DNA from: UBA1181 sp045617845
Lineage (GTDB): Bacteria; Bacteroidota; Bacteroidia; Bacteroidales; Paludibacteraceae
Assembly (NCBI GenBank): GCA_045617845.1
Contig: JAZLJL010000014.1
Span: 1 to 64,000 of the forward strand
DNA: 64,000 bases
Direction of reading: 5' to 3'
In this document: positions 17,101-24,530 of the stretch, piece by piece
Numbering within the stretch: position 1 is the first letter of the stretch
Layout of the letters: every line of letters starts with the position of its first letter
Made by a program: the position numbers and the translations under genes
Notes under the pieces: generated by a model
The model's database searches: none
The model's input: only the letters and a program-made list of their open reading frames with translations
Told to the model about the DNA's origin: nothing

Positions 17101-19689
17101 TTGCTCTCCTTCAATCTGGATAAGGAGACTTATAAGGTTGGTGAGAAGGTGAAGGTGACTTTGCCTACCCCTGAAAAGGGACGTGTCTTGGTTACCGTGG
17201 AGAACCGTTCCCGCGTGCTCTATTCCAAATGGGTGGACGCGCAGTTGGGTACTACGGTGGTTGATGTGGATGTCACCGAGGATATGTTGCCTAACGCTTA
17301 TCTCTACGTGAACTTGTTGCAACCTTACAACAAGACGGAGAATGACCTTCCTATCAGAATGTATGGCGTGAAGAATTTCATGGTCGAGAGTTCCGAGAGT
17401 CTCCTCACCCCTGTCATCAAAATGGACGATAGCGTCGAGTCCGGCAAGGAGTTCAGCGTCACCATCAACGAGAAGGATGGCAAGGAGATGTGTTATACTT
17501 TGGCCATCGTCGATGAGGGTCTGTTGGACCTCACCAACTTTAAGACGCCTAATGCGCATGAAGAGTTCTTCAAGCGTGAAGCGCTCGGAGTGAACTCTTG
17601 GGATATGTATGATTTGGTCATCGGAGCCTATGGTGGTAAGATCGAGCAGATTTTGGCTATTGGTGGTGACCAGGCTTTGAACCGTGATGGTATGAACAAA
17701 CGTTTTGAGCCTGTCGTCAAGTTCTTCGGACCTGTCAACTTGAAGAAGGGTGAGTCTAAGACTCATAAGGTGGTGTTGCCTACTTACTTCGGCTCCGTGC
17801 GTGTCATGGCGGTTGCGGGTAACAAGAAGGCGTATGGTAGCGCCGAGAAGGCGGTCAAGGTGACGAAGCCTTTGATGATTTTGCCGACCGCTCCGCGCGT
17901 CATCGGTCTGAACGAGGAGTTCACCGTTCCTGTGAGCGTCTTCGCCATGGATGGCAAGAAGAAGAATGTGACCATTTCCATCGCTTCCGGTGATAAGATC
18001 TCTGTGGAAGGACAATCTTCCTTCCAGGAGAGCTTCGACGCCAACGAGGATAAGATCATCACCTTCAAGATGAAGACCAAGACTTCCATAGGTAAGGAGA
18101 AGATTACCATCACCGCATCTGATGGAAGCAATAAGGTGACGAGCGATATCAATTTGGATGTCCGTAACCCTAATGAGCGCATTACGAAGACTAAGATGAT
18201 AGAGTTGCCTGCCAATAAGGAGATCGATTGCCCTTATGAATTGTTCGGTGTGGATGGTTCTAACCAGTTGGTGTTGGAGCTTAGCTCGATGCCTTCGTTG
18301 GACTTGAGCCGTAGCTTGTCTTACTTGATCGGTTACCCTCATGGTTGCGCTGAACAGACCTCTTCCAAGGCGTTCCCTCAATTGTTGTTGCCTGAGATCA
18401 TCGAGATGACTGATGACGAGAAGAAGGAGTGTGACCAACATGTGAAGGAGGCTATCTTCAAGTTGAGCCAGATGCAGATGGGAAGCGGCGCCTTCTCTTA
18501 TTGGATGGGTGGAAATTACGATTATCCTTGGGTGACCACTTATGCCGGCCACTTCCTCTTGGAGGCTAGAAACCATGGATATAATGTCTCTAACACTGTG
18601 ATAAATAATTATTTGTCATACCAAAAACGCATGGCTTCCTCTTGGTCTTACCGAGACAACAGCGACAACACGTTGGAGCAAGCCTATCGCCTTTACACTT
18701 TGGCTCTCGCGGGCAAGGCCGACTTGAGCGCCATGAATAGGTTGAAGGACAAGAAGTTGGACAATGTCTCTAAGTGGCGTCTGGCTGCCGCGTACGCTTT
18801 GTGCGGCAAGAAGGATGTGGCGAAGAACTTGACCAATTCTTTGTCGGATGAGGTAAGGACTTATTCTTACAGTGACGTCACTTTCGGTTCTACGTTGAGG
18901 GATAGGGCGTTGATCTTGGACGCTATGTCATTGATCGGAGCGAACAGCACCTCCACCTTTGGATTGCTGAAGAAGATGTCCGAGCAACTGAATAGCGGAA
19001 AGCAATATAGCACCCAGGAGTTGGCCCAGATTTTGGTGGCCTTCTCCCATTATGCTAAACAGCTTAAGATAGACAAGAAAATCAATGCGGCATGCGTCAA
19101 TGATGGTAAATCCGTTTCGTTCGTTTCCGAGCGTGGCGTTGTAAGAAAGGCCATCGAGGTGAAGGGTACGGGTAATCAGTCGATGAAGATTAAAAACAAC
19201 GCTTCCAATCCGTTGTTCGCTTCCGTGTTCACTTCCGGTATTCCTATCGAAAACGCTGGCGGCGCCTTTGAAAATGGTATGAACATGCGCGTCAACTACT
19301 ATGATTTGGATGGCGATTTGATCTCTGTCGATAAACTTGCGCAGGGAACTGACTTCTTGGTGAAGGTGACCGTGAGGAACACGTCTTCTTACGACAATTA
19401 TCAGGAGGTGGCCTTGACGCAGGTATTCCCTTCTGGTTGGGAAATCCAGAATGACCGTCTGAACGAAGGCTCTGATGATTCGGAGAATTATAATTACAGG
19501 GATATCCGTGACGATCGTGTGATGACTTATTTCTCTTTGAGACCAGGCCAGAGCAAAACATTCACGGTTAAGCTCCACGCCTCTTTCATCGGAAGATATT
19601 TCGCTCCGGCTTTCGTCTGCTCTTCGATGTATGATAGCGAAATCTGCAGCCGTAACCTCGGCTACTGGACTGTCGTCGGCGAGGAATGA
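14116..19689 (+). CDS. bacterial alpha-2-macroglobulin lipoprotein
   Basis: The 1857-residue protein is a bacterial alpha-2-macroglobulin. A lipoprotein signal (MSRYVKLVFAILIIALTAGC) is followed by macroglobulin-like beta domains, with VYGERGVWRPGDTLNLSLM marking the central MG block. A thioester motif CAEQ sits at residues 1411-1414 (within GYPHGCAEQTSSKAF), then a helical thioester domain and a C-terminal receptor-like domain. These proteins trap incoming proteases in the periplasm or at the surface by thioester-mediated capture. The start at 14116 is preferred because it opens the lipobox signal; the earlier in-frame ATG at 14080 adds a polar extension. No penicillin-binding protein 1C gene, the common partner, lies next to it. 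A strong terminator follows. Confidence 0.92.
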   Translation: MSRYVKLVFAILIIALTAGCSKKAAPSDDSRYLEYINSYPRERISRHSAIRVVLAHPSDKAKPGQVEEENLFVMEPKVEGSTYWVDNSTIEFQPKEMLEREKEYRVTFMLGKVADLDGQKDLNEFTFSVQVVRQNMNVMIDEPQIMDGGGYQVKGYVSLNDTEELSDLQSCFTAKMTAPEKKALDMEWTVGAGNEYTEYRNIYSFVITGFGQNVKKDILAELAWDGKNIGCDVKESSEISIPYIREFKVTNLSVVNGEQSYLKLFFSKSIRPNQEWRTYVNTNAGNVSYVREGNVLKIFPEKLNFETAKLNIFAGLQSEDGEKTLRDTVLSYSFSSLKPAVRLVRSGVILPSTDKATFPFQAVNLKSVDVSVIKIFENNMLQYLQTNKMDECNQSDMRRTARLLFQKKVDLNAENEMAYSQWRTYSLDLSQLEKEDPGAMYRIILSFKRAYSTYPCEITDSIDDSNHDYSGVEGFEDGGSDEGYYYWDYYYEDSDEPVRGDYSYVWSERDDPSKISYYLYGRSVASNVFVSNFGIIAKGGKSNFFDVIVTDILTTQPVSGAKVKFYDYQMQQISEESTDADGFVKAKLARTPSFVVVEKDGQKGYLRMRDNSALPLSSFDVGGASSSKGVKGYVYGERGVWRPGDTLNLSLMIQDADATLPEGHPIVMDLRTPRGQRYAHTVQKYDPANCIYSFRVPTKEDDQTGNWHVMFTIGGSSFHKSLSVETVKPNRMKVKLNTTHPVLFSGNSEKISVHSEWLHGGRASGKGVNVTMKYRRNPNPFPKYLGYIFESPSASDFSGQESTVIDDMTDSEGDVEKMVTMPKLTKAPGMLQATFTTRVDEGTGDNSVNYTNVPLSPYHRYVGVKYPIKPGHKYVTTNKDQVFKVVLLDENGKPLNGEGISFKLYKMRWHWWWDSDEEESYYTENVSREPYFEKNNISVKDGEASVVVRVPDSDWGRYLLVVKDGKDGHEAGSVMYFDWENWYSRAQNDGSTAATLLSFNLDKETYKVGEKVKVTLPTPEKGRVLVTVENRSRVLYSKWVDAQLGTTVVDVDVTEDMLPNAYLYVNLLQPYNKTENDLPIRMYGVKNFMVESSESLLTPVIKMDDSVESGKEFSVTINEKDGKEMCYTLAIVDEGLLDLTNFKTPNAHEEFFKREALGVNSWDMYDLVIGAYGGKIEQILAIGGDQALNRDGMNKRFEPVVKFFGPVNLKKGESKTHKVVLPTYFGSVRVMAVAGNKKAYGSAEKAVKVTKPLMILPTAPRVIGLNEEFTVPVSVFAMDGKKKNVTISIASGDKISVEGQSSFQESFDANEDKIITFKMKTKTSIGKEKITITASDGSNKVTSDINLDVRNPNERITKTKMIELPANKEIDCPYELFGVDGSNQLVLELSSMPSLDLSRSLSYLIGYPHGCAEQTSSKAFPQLLLPEIIEMTDDEKKECDQHVKEAIFKLSQMQMGSGAFSYWMGGNYDYPWVTTYAGHFLLEARNHGYNVSNTVINNYLSYQKRMASSWSYRDNSDNTLEQAYRLYTLALAGKADLSAMNRLKDKKLDNVSKWRLAAAYALCGKKDVAKNLTNSLSDEVRTYSYSDVTFGSTLRDRALILDAMSLIGANSTSTFGLLKKMSEQLNSGKQYSTQELAQILVAFSHYAKQLKIDKKINAACVNDGKSVSFVSERGVVRKAIEVKGTGNQSMKIKNNASNPLFASVFTSGIPIENAGGAFENGMNMRVNYYDLDGDLISVDKLAQGTDFLVKVTVRNTSSYDNYQEVALTQVFPSGWEIQNDRLNEGSDDSENYNYRDIRDDRVMTYFSLRPGQSKTFTVKLHASFIGRYFAPAFVCSSMYDSEICSRNLGYWTVVGEE

Positions 19690-19703
19690 TAAATTAATTG
19701 GTT

Positions 19704-19745
19704 GGGAGACTGCCGCGCCGACGTGCGGTGGTCCCCTTCCTTTTT
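19704..19745 (+). terminator. intrinsic terminator after the A2M gene
   Basis: A GC-rich stem of about 12 bp with one bulged A (19704-19716 with 19725-19736) and an 8-nt loop is followed by a C/T then T-run tract. Confidence 0.7.
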
Positions 19746-19792
19746 CGTCTCCAATCTTAGTGGTTGTTAGATGGACGTTGAAAAAAATGGTT

Positions 19793-19800
19793 TATATTTG
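19793..19800 (+). promoter_or_regulatory. -7 box (TATATTTG) for the TM2 operon
   Basis: An exact TAnnTTTG match giving a predicted start near 19807 and a leader of about 45 nt to the ATG at 19852. Confidence 0.6.
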
Positions 19801-19851
19801 TAGTCTAAATAAGGGGAGGATTCCCTAAGTAATAATCGTAATCGTATTAGT

Positions 19852-20445
19852 ATGGATAAGAATAGCATTAATTTATTTTTAGCTAAGAATTCAGGTTGTT
19901 TCGAGGAGATGCATTTGCCTAAGATCGCTTCTGGTTTGGAGATGATTCCTGATGAAAAAGCTTCCTTAGTATTGGGTGCTGATTTCAAGAAACCGATTCA
20001 TATGTTGCTGGTCTCAATTGCGGGCGGAACTTTGGGTATCGACCGTTTTAATTTGGAACAGACCGGACTCGGTGTGTTGAAGTTGCTTTCGTGTGGCGGA
20101 TTTGGTATCTGGGCGATTGTCGATTTTTTCCTGATTCAATCCGAGACGAGAGAATATAACGCGAAAAAAATCATTGAGCTGATTAATTCATTGTCGACTA
20201 AAACACAGCGTCCTTCCACAGAGAACCGTGTGAATACTGGCGCGATGGAATCTCAACCTGAGGTTGTCAATGCTCCGCGAATCGATACACCGCATGTGGA
20301 GAATGTCGATCTTGGCGAGAACTCGAACAAATTGCCCGAGTTGGACGTCCCTTCTAGTCATTTGCCTGGTCAGGAGAATCCGAGCGATTACGCTCCTAAG
20401 GACGATTATTCGAGATTTGCGCCAAAGTCTGACAGTCAATATTGA
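19852..20445 (+). CDS. TM2-domain membrane protein
   Basis: Of 197 residues, about 40-95 form a TM2 domain: a short polar lead (GADFKKPIHMLLVSIAGG) and two membrane helices separated by the family turn GIDRFNLEQTGLGVLKLLSCGGFGIW and ending in VDFFLIQ. The C-terminal 100 residues are polar, Pro/Ser/Asn-rich and probably disordered in the cytosol. The function of TM2 proteins in bacteria is unknown. It is the first gene of an apparent operon with a DUF2752 protein and an M48 protease, an association often found in Bacteroidales, which suggests a shared envelope role (inference). Confidence 0.8.
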   Translation: MDKNSINLFLAKNSGCFEEMHLPKIASGLEMIPDEKASLVLGADFKKPIHMLLVSIAGGTLGIDRFNLEQTGLGVLKLLSCGGFGIWAIVDFFLIQSETREYNAKKIIELINSLSTKTQRPSTENRVNTGAMESQPEVVNAPRIDTPHVENVDLGENSNKLPELDVPSSHLPGQENPSDYAPKDDYSRFAPKSDSQY

Positions 20446-20472
20446 TTTTCAGGTTATTATTATCGGACAAAC

Positions 20473-20889
20473 TTGGCTTCGTTTAATTCAAAACGTTCGT
20501 TCTTACTCTTTTCGGGCACGCTCTTGTTGGTCGCTTATGTTTGGGTGACGATAAACATGTTGCTTGACGATGGAGAAGGTTTTATTGTTTGTCCGTTCCG
20601 ACGCGTCACTTCGCTCCCTTGTCCGGGTTGTGGATTGACGACGTCTATCGTAGGATTATTAAGAGGTGAGGTTGCCGATGCCTTGTGTGTGAATCCTTTG
20701 GGAATCATCGCCCTTTTGGCGTTGGTGGCCTCTCCTTTCCTTTTGGCGCTGAAGCCAGACAAATGTTTTGAATGGTGGAGTAAGTTCGAGCAATCGACGT
20801 CGAAAGGGAAAGGGTTATTAGTGCTTTTTTTAGTGATAGGACTGGATTGGTTGTATTTGTTAATTCATTCGATGTATGGAAGGTTATAA
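20473..20889 (+). CDS. DUF2752 membrane protein
   Basis: The 138-residue protein has the DUF2752 signature: a first membrane helix, then CPFRRVTSLPCPGCGLTTS with the paired cysteines of the PCPGCG motif, and LCVNPLGIIALLAL before further helices. The family has three membrane spans and unknown function. The first usable codon is a TTG at 20473 giving MASFNSKRSFLLF; the next ATG is about 27 residues in and would cut into the first helix, so TTG is accepted. It ends 1 bp before the chosen start of the M48 protein. Confidence 0.75.
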   Translation: MASFNSKRSFLLFSGTLLLVAYVWVTINMLLDDGEGFIVCPFRRVTSLPCPGCGLTTSIVGLLRGEVADALCVNPLGIIALLALVASPFLLALKPDKCFEWWSKFEQSTSKGKGLLVLFLVIGLDWLYLLIHSMYGRL

Positions 20890-20890
20890 G

Positions 20891-22216
20891 ATGACAGAGA
20901 CTCAGAAGGAGTCAGCTATAAATGGTTATTTGATGTCTTTGGCGGTGTTTGCCACAACGATGCCGATTCCTATCATTAATTTGTTCGCGAACATCATTTA
21001 TTACTTGAGGCGTAGGAAAAGCCAATATATCTCTCGTTGGCATAGCATGAACGCTTTCGTCTCCCAATTGCCTCTCTTTTTCATCAATTCCTTCACTTGG
21101 TATTCCGTCTGGAGGATTGCCTGGGGCGAATGGACACTGAACAATTATTTGGTGGCCTATTACATTTTGGCTGCAACCCTGAACATCGCGGAAATCGTTT
21201 TGTCTGTCATTTGTTGCATCAAGGTGAAGAATGGGAAAGATGTCGATTGGGTGATTATTTCTCCTTTGTGCCACATTTTTTGTGGTAAGAAGTCGTGGGA
21301 CGTGTGGACGATGAGTTGGGTTCCTGCCGAACCGGTCTTCTTTGAGCTTGCTGAAAAGGCGAAGAAACAGATTGTCAACCATACCTTATATTTGGTTGGT
21401 GGCCTATTGGTCGCTTTCTTCTGTATCTCGAAAGTCTTGTTAAGCAGTGAAAACGAATATCCTCGAATTTCCATGTTCGATTATATCGAGGAGGCGGTAT
21501 ATAATTCCCAAGTGAATGGCCATGAGGTGAATGATCCGAAAGCTTCCAAGTATTTGACCGATTGTGTCGATCATTTGCGCAAAGCGAATGGAATTGATAG
21601 CGTGACGGTCTATTTGGTGAAGAGCCGTGAAGTGAACGCTTTCGCTTATTGCGGAAGGAATCTGGTCGTTTATACGAAGTTGGTCGAGACCTGTGACACG
21701 GAGAACGAACTGCTTTCCGTCATTGGCCATGAGTTGGGGCATATCGAGAAAGAGCATGTCACCAAATCCGTGAAGAAGAACATGGGTATCCAAATCCTCT
21801 TCGCGGCCTTAGGCAACAACCTCTCTTCCCTTGCGTCCGACCTCACTACGAACCATCTGTCTCGTAAGTGTGAACGTCAGGCGGATGCGCTTTCCGTTCA
21901 ATACCTTTATAATGCCGACATTGATCCTTCCGGTTTCGCCACTTTCATGAAAAAGATCCTTACGGGTACCTTTGCTGATAATATTTCTTTTATTTCCAAC
22001 CATCCCGCCACGCAGGAGCGTATCGACGAGAGCCTTGAACGTGTGGCTAAGTTAGCCCCTAAAGAGTATAAGACTGTCCTCACCGAAGAGGAATGGACTG
22101 AGTTCAAGGATTTGGCGGCCAATGCGGGCACGAAGCCTTATTCGCCTAAAAAACGCTCTTGGGATTTTGACGACGACGAAGAGGATGAGGAAGAAGAGGG
22201 TGACGTGGAGGAGTAG
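20891..22216 (+). CDS. M48-family zinc metalloprotease fused to a DUF4870-like membrane domain
   Basis: The 441-residue protein begins with a four-helix membrane domain resembling DUF4870 (GYLMSLAVFATTMPIPIINL, then RRRKSQYISRWHSMNAFVSQ), followed by another hydrophobic segment (about 165-185) and an M48 peptidase domain. The zinc motif HELGH is at residues 280-284 (H280, E281, H284), with ERQADALSVQYL supplying the distal ligand region. M48 enzymes of the HtpX/BepA type clear misfolded membrane or envelope proteins. The C-terminus is an acidic Asp/Glu tail. An alternative start at 20876 overlaps the DUF2752 gene; 20891 avoids the overlap and gives a normal N-terminus. Confidence 0.85.
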   Translation: MTETQKESAINGYLMSLAVFATTMPIPIINLFANIIYYLRRRKSQYISRWHSMNAFVSQLPLFFINSFTWYSVWRIAWGEWTLNNYLVAYYILAATLNIAEIVLSVICCIKVKNGKDVDWVIISPLCHIFCGKKSWDVWTMSWVPAEPVFFELAEKAKKQIVNHTLYLVGGLLVAFFCISKVLLSSENEYPRISMFDYIEEAVYNSQVNGHEVNDPKASKYLTDCVDHLRKANGIDSVTVYLVKSREVNAFAYCGRNLVVYTKLVETCDTENELLSVIGHELGHIEKEHVTKSVKKNMGIQILFAALGNNLSSLASDLTTNHLSRKCERQADALSVQYLYNADIDPSGFATFMKKILTGTFADNISFISNHPATQERIDESLERVAKLAPKEYKTVLTEEEWTEFKDLAANAGTKPYSPKKRSWDFDDDEEDEEEEGDVEE

Positions 22217-22551
22217 GTTCGGTTGTAGAACTCCTTATTTTGGCACTTCCCTCATCGATATTGCCATTGTTTTCTTTTGTTCACGTTTTCTATATTTTGG
22301 ATAAGAAATATTGTGATTTTTCTATGCGTGCTGATATGCATGTATTTTATTAGTATATTTGCGTTGTTAGACGTATATCTTGTTTGTTTATCTTCCCCGA
22401 AGGGAAGATGGCTGATAACGAAAGTATAGATTTATATAGTTGGTTTTTTAGAATTATTTTGCTAGTTGTAGTCTCTGGTTTTTCGAAGATGAATTAGTGG
22501 GAGAGAGGCTCTATTATTATGTAAAACATATATGCGCTATTATTTTGGATT
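22217..22551 (+). other. promoter and long leader of the glycosyltransferase gene
   Basis: The gap holds a TAnnTTTG box (TATATTTG, 22354-22361) predicting a start near 22368, hence a 184-nt leader, long for this window. Inside the leader is a perfect 8-bp hairpin with a CGAA loop (22390-22409), followed at once by a short reading frame at 22408-22497. Confidence 0.5.
22408..22497 (+). CDS. possible 29-residue small membrane protein or leader ORF
   Basis: ATG at 22408 opens a 29-codon frame ending in TAG at 22495-22497. The product has an acidic N-terminus (MADNESIDLYS) and one hydrophobic stretch (WFFRIILLVVVSGF), like small single-span proteins. The purine-rich GGGAAG of the preceding hairpin could act as a ribosome-binding site that the hairpin hides. 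It may be a regulatory leader peptide, a real small protein, or chance. Confidence 0.3.
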   Translation: MADNESIDLYSWFFRIILLVVVSGFSKMN

Positions 22552-23409
22552 ATGAAAACGAAGGTATCAATTATTGTTATTGGACATAATTCTTGGCATT
22601 ACTTGCAAAAGAATTTTGCCTCCCTGGATTTCTTGATGAACGATCCGGACGTGGAGATTATATATATCGATAATGCGTCGGTCGACGAGACCCGCGCGGC
22701 GATTTCATACTCTTATCCATCCGTAAAAATGATTACTTGTGCCACTAACCAGGGTATTGCGGCTGCCCGTAATGTGGGGCTGGTCAACTCTTTGAGCGAA
22801 TATGTTCTCTTCTTGGATAGTGATACGGAGATGAACGAAGAGGCTTTCCACGCCATGGTGGATTACATGGATAACCATGAGGATGTCGGCGTGTGCAGTT
22901 GTAAACTGATCGGACAGGATGGCCTCCCTCAAGCTAGCTGCAAACATTTCCCTACCCGTGTCGGCATCACGAAGAGTGGCATCCATAATATTTTGGCGCG
23001 TTCCGGTTATAATGTTTTTCCGGAGTCTTATGCCAAGACCCTTTATCCTGCGGAACAAACTGAAGGTAAGGATCCTATCGAGGTCGATTTCGTCATCGGC
23101 GCTTGCCAAATGATTCGTAGGAAGGCGCAGGTGAAGGTGGGTTTCCTCGACGATCGTATCTTTTATGGTCCTGAGGATGCGGACTTCTGCCGCCGTCTCA
23201 CAACCGTCGGTTACAAGACGGTCTATTTGCCCTATGTCTCCATCAACCATGATTACCAACGCCCTATTTCGCAGAAGTTCTTCTCGCGCCAGACAATCAG
23301 GCAAATCAGAGGCTATAGCTTCTATTTCAGAAAGGTGGTCAAGGAGAGAATCAGAGGCGGTAAGATTGACGTGATCACGAAAAGACAAGCCAGGAGAGGT
23401 CTGTTTTGA
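22552..23409 (+). CDS. family 2 glycosyltransferase
   Basis: The 285-residue cytosolic GT-A enzyme starts with KVSIIVIGHNSWHYLQKNF and shows the GT2 features VEIIYIDNAS (nucleotide-binding Asp), TNQGIAAARNVGL, and the DxD-type LFLDSDTEM. A later acceptor-side block reads VDFVIGACQMIRRKAQVKVGFLDD, then FYGPEDADFCRR. This pattern is that of rhamnosyl/galactosyl-type transferases acting on surface polysaccharide or lipid-linked glycans; donor and acceptor cannot be named. It is a single gene, converging on the lipoprotein gene at 23416 with only 6 bp between stops. Confidence 0.9.
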   Translation: MKTKVSIIVIGHNSWHYLQKNFASLDFLMNDPDVEIIYIDNASVDETRAAISYSYPSVKMITCATNQGIAAARNVGLVNSLSEYVLFLDSDTEMNEEAFHAMVDYMDNHEDVGVCSCKLIGQDGLPQASCKHFPTRVGITKSGIHNILARSGYNVFPESYAKTLYPAEQTEGKDPIEVDFVIGACQMIRRKAQVKVGFLDDRIFYGPEDADFCRRLTTVGYKTVYLPYVSINHDYQRPISQKFFSRQTIRQIRGYSFYFRKVVKERIRGGKIDVITKRQARRGLF

Positions 23410-23415
23410 TTTGGT

Positions 23416-24363
23416 TCAGCAACATTCTCCTAATTCGGGGATGCTAAACTTGCATTCCGCTTCTTCTCCGTTTTCATATAGGTAGGTGTCGTCTTTCGGA
23501 CTGTAGATGATGATGCCTGTTGTATCTTTTTCTTTCAGAACTTCATTCGTCGCTCCTTTGTATTCGATGTTTTCATAGGTGAATTTTAGGATATCTTTCG
23601 ACACGAGTTCATAGGATTTCGAGGAGGACGACGAATTGTAGTCTGTCGTTCCGTCTTCGTTTGGTTCCGCGTCAATTTTTTCTGAGGAATAAGTATAGAG
23701 AAGATGGCCGCGCAAATCGTATGTCCCTGATTGGATGTTTGTGCCGGCGTCACATGCACAAGACCAATTGTATTCTAGCAACAGGGCGCCTGTTCCCGAT
23801 GACATATGATTTATTCCGCAACCGAGTATTATTGAACCGGAAAGTAGATGTGGTTTTTTCTCTATTAGTTTGTATTCTCCTTGCTCTTTTTGATATAGGA
23901 GATATCCCAATACGATTCTTTCTTCCACTTTTGAGTAGAATTCGTAGCAGAGGAACGAGTCGTTTTCGAATTCGTAAAGCCTCGTGAGTTCGGATATGTT
24001 CTTGAGCCTTTTTGCGATTATAGTAGAGTCTTCGTTTTTCAAATAAATATCTTGTTTCGCATATTCCCCTGTATATTTATCCGTGTAATATGACTCGTCT
24101 TTGGGTTTGAAGAAGTGCGCGAGGCTATCGAATAATTCATTGTATCTTTCCGTTGTGTATTGGGGAGTGCTGGAATCCACATAGAACGGTTGATCGTTTT
24201 CGTTCATTTGGGTGGTTGGGGTGTCCGCTTGTTGCTGGTCGTCTGCGGGTTCGGCGACGACTGTGTTCTCTTGCTCTCTCTCTTGTTGGACGGGTGTGGT
24301 ATTCGTGTCGCAGGAGAGAAGGGAAAAACATAAGAGAGGGAAAATGAAGCTTATTTTGTTCAT
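23416..24363 (-). CDS. hypothetical lipoprotein
   Basis: The 315-residue protein carries a lipoprotein signal (MNKISFIFPLLCFSLLSCD), then a long Thr/Gln/Glu-rich linker (to about residue 70) typical of surface lipoproteins, then a beta-rich domain with several short Glu/Tyr-rich strands and a final cysteine pair (ECC). No named family is recognised. The start at 24363 is chosen for the lipobox; the open frame to 24474 runs through two TAnnTTTG promoter boxes and would bury the signal. It ends 6 bp from the convergent glycosyltransferase gene. Confidence 0.65.
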   Translation of the reverse strand: MNKISFIFPLLCFSLLSCDTNTTPVQQEREQENTVVAEPADDQQQADTPTTQMNENDQPFYVDSSTPQYTTERYNELFDSLAHFFKPKDESYYTDKYTGEYAKQDIYLKNEDSTIIAKRLKNISELTRLYEFENDSFLCYEFYSKVEERIVLGYLLYQKEQGEYKLIEKKPHLLSGSIILGCGINHMSSGTGALLLEYNWSCACDAGTNIQSGTYDLRGHLLYTYSSEKIDAEPNEDGTTDYNSSSSSKSYELVSKDILKFTYENIEYKGATNEVLKEKDTTGIIIYSPKDDTYLYENGEEAECKFSIPELGECC

Positions 24364-24375
24364 GGTATTTTTTTT

Positions 24376-24427
24376 CAAAAATAGGGAAAGTATTGTACTA
24401 AAACAAAAGGTTTTATATTCAAAGTTA
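24376..24427 (-). promoter_or_regulatory. two candidate -7 boxes for the lipoprotein gene
   Basis: On the minus strand TATTTTTG (24376-24383) and TAACTTTG (24420-24427) both match TAnnTTTG. The nearer would leave only about 6 nt of leader before the ATG at 24363, the farther about 50 nt. Confidence 0.45.
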
Positions 24428-24475
24428 TTATGTTTACGGATGGCTTTCCCATATGAATTTTGAGCCTTCAACAAT

Positions 24476-24511
24476 AAAAAAGGTCACTCCATTTCGGAGG
24501 TGACCTTTTTT
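24476..24511 (-). terminator. terminator after trpB
   Basis: A 15-bp stem with a single bulge (24476-24490 with 24496-24511) has A/T tracts on both sides and lies 19 bp past the trpB stop. The T-run on the minus strand fits termination of trpB. Confidence 0.8.
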
Positions 24512-24530
24512 CGTATAGTTCGGAAACTTA

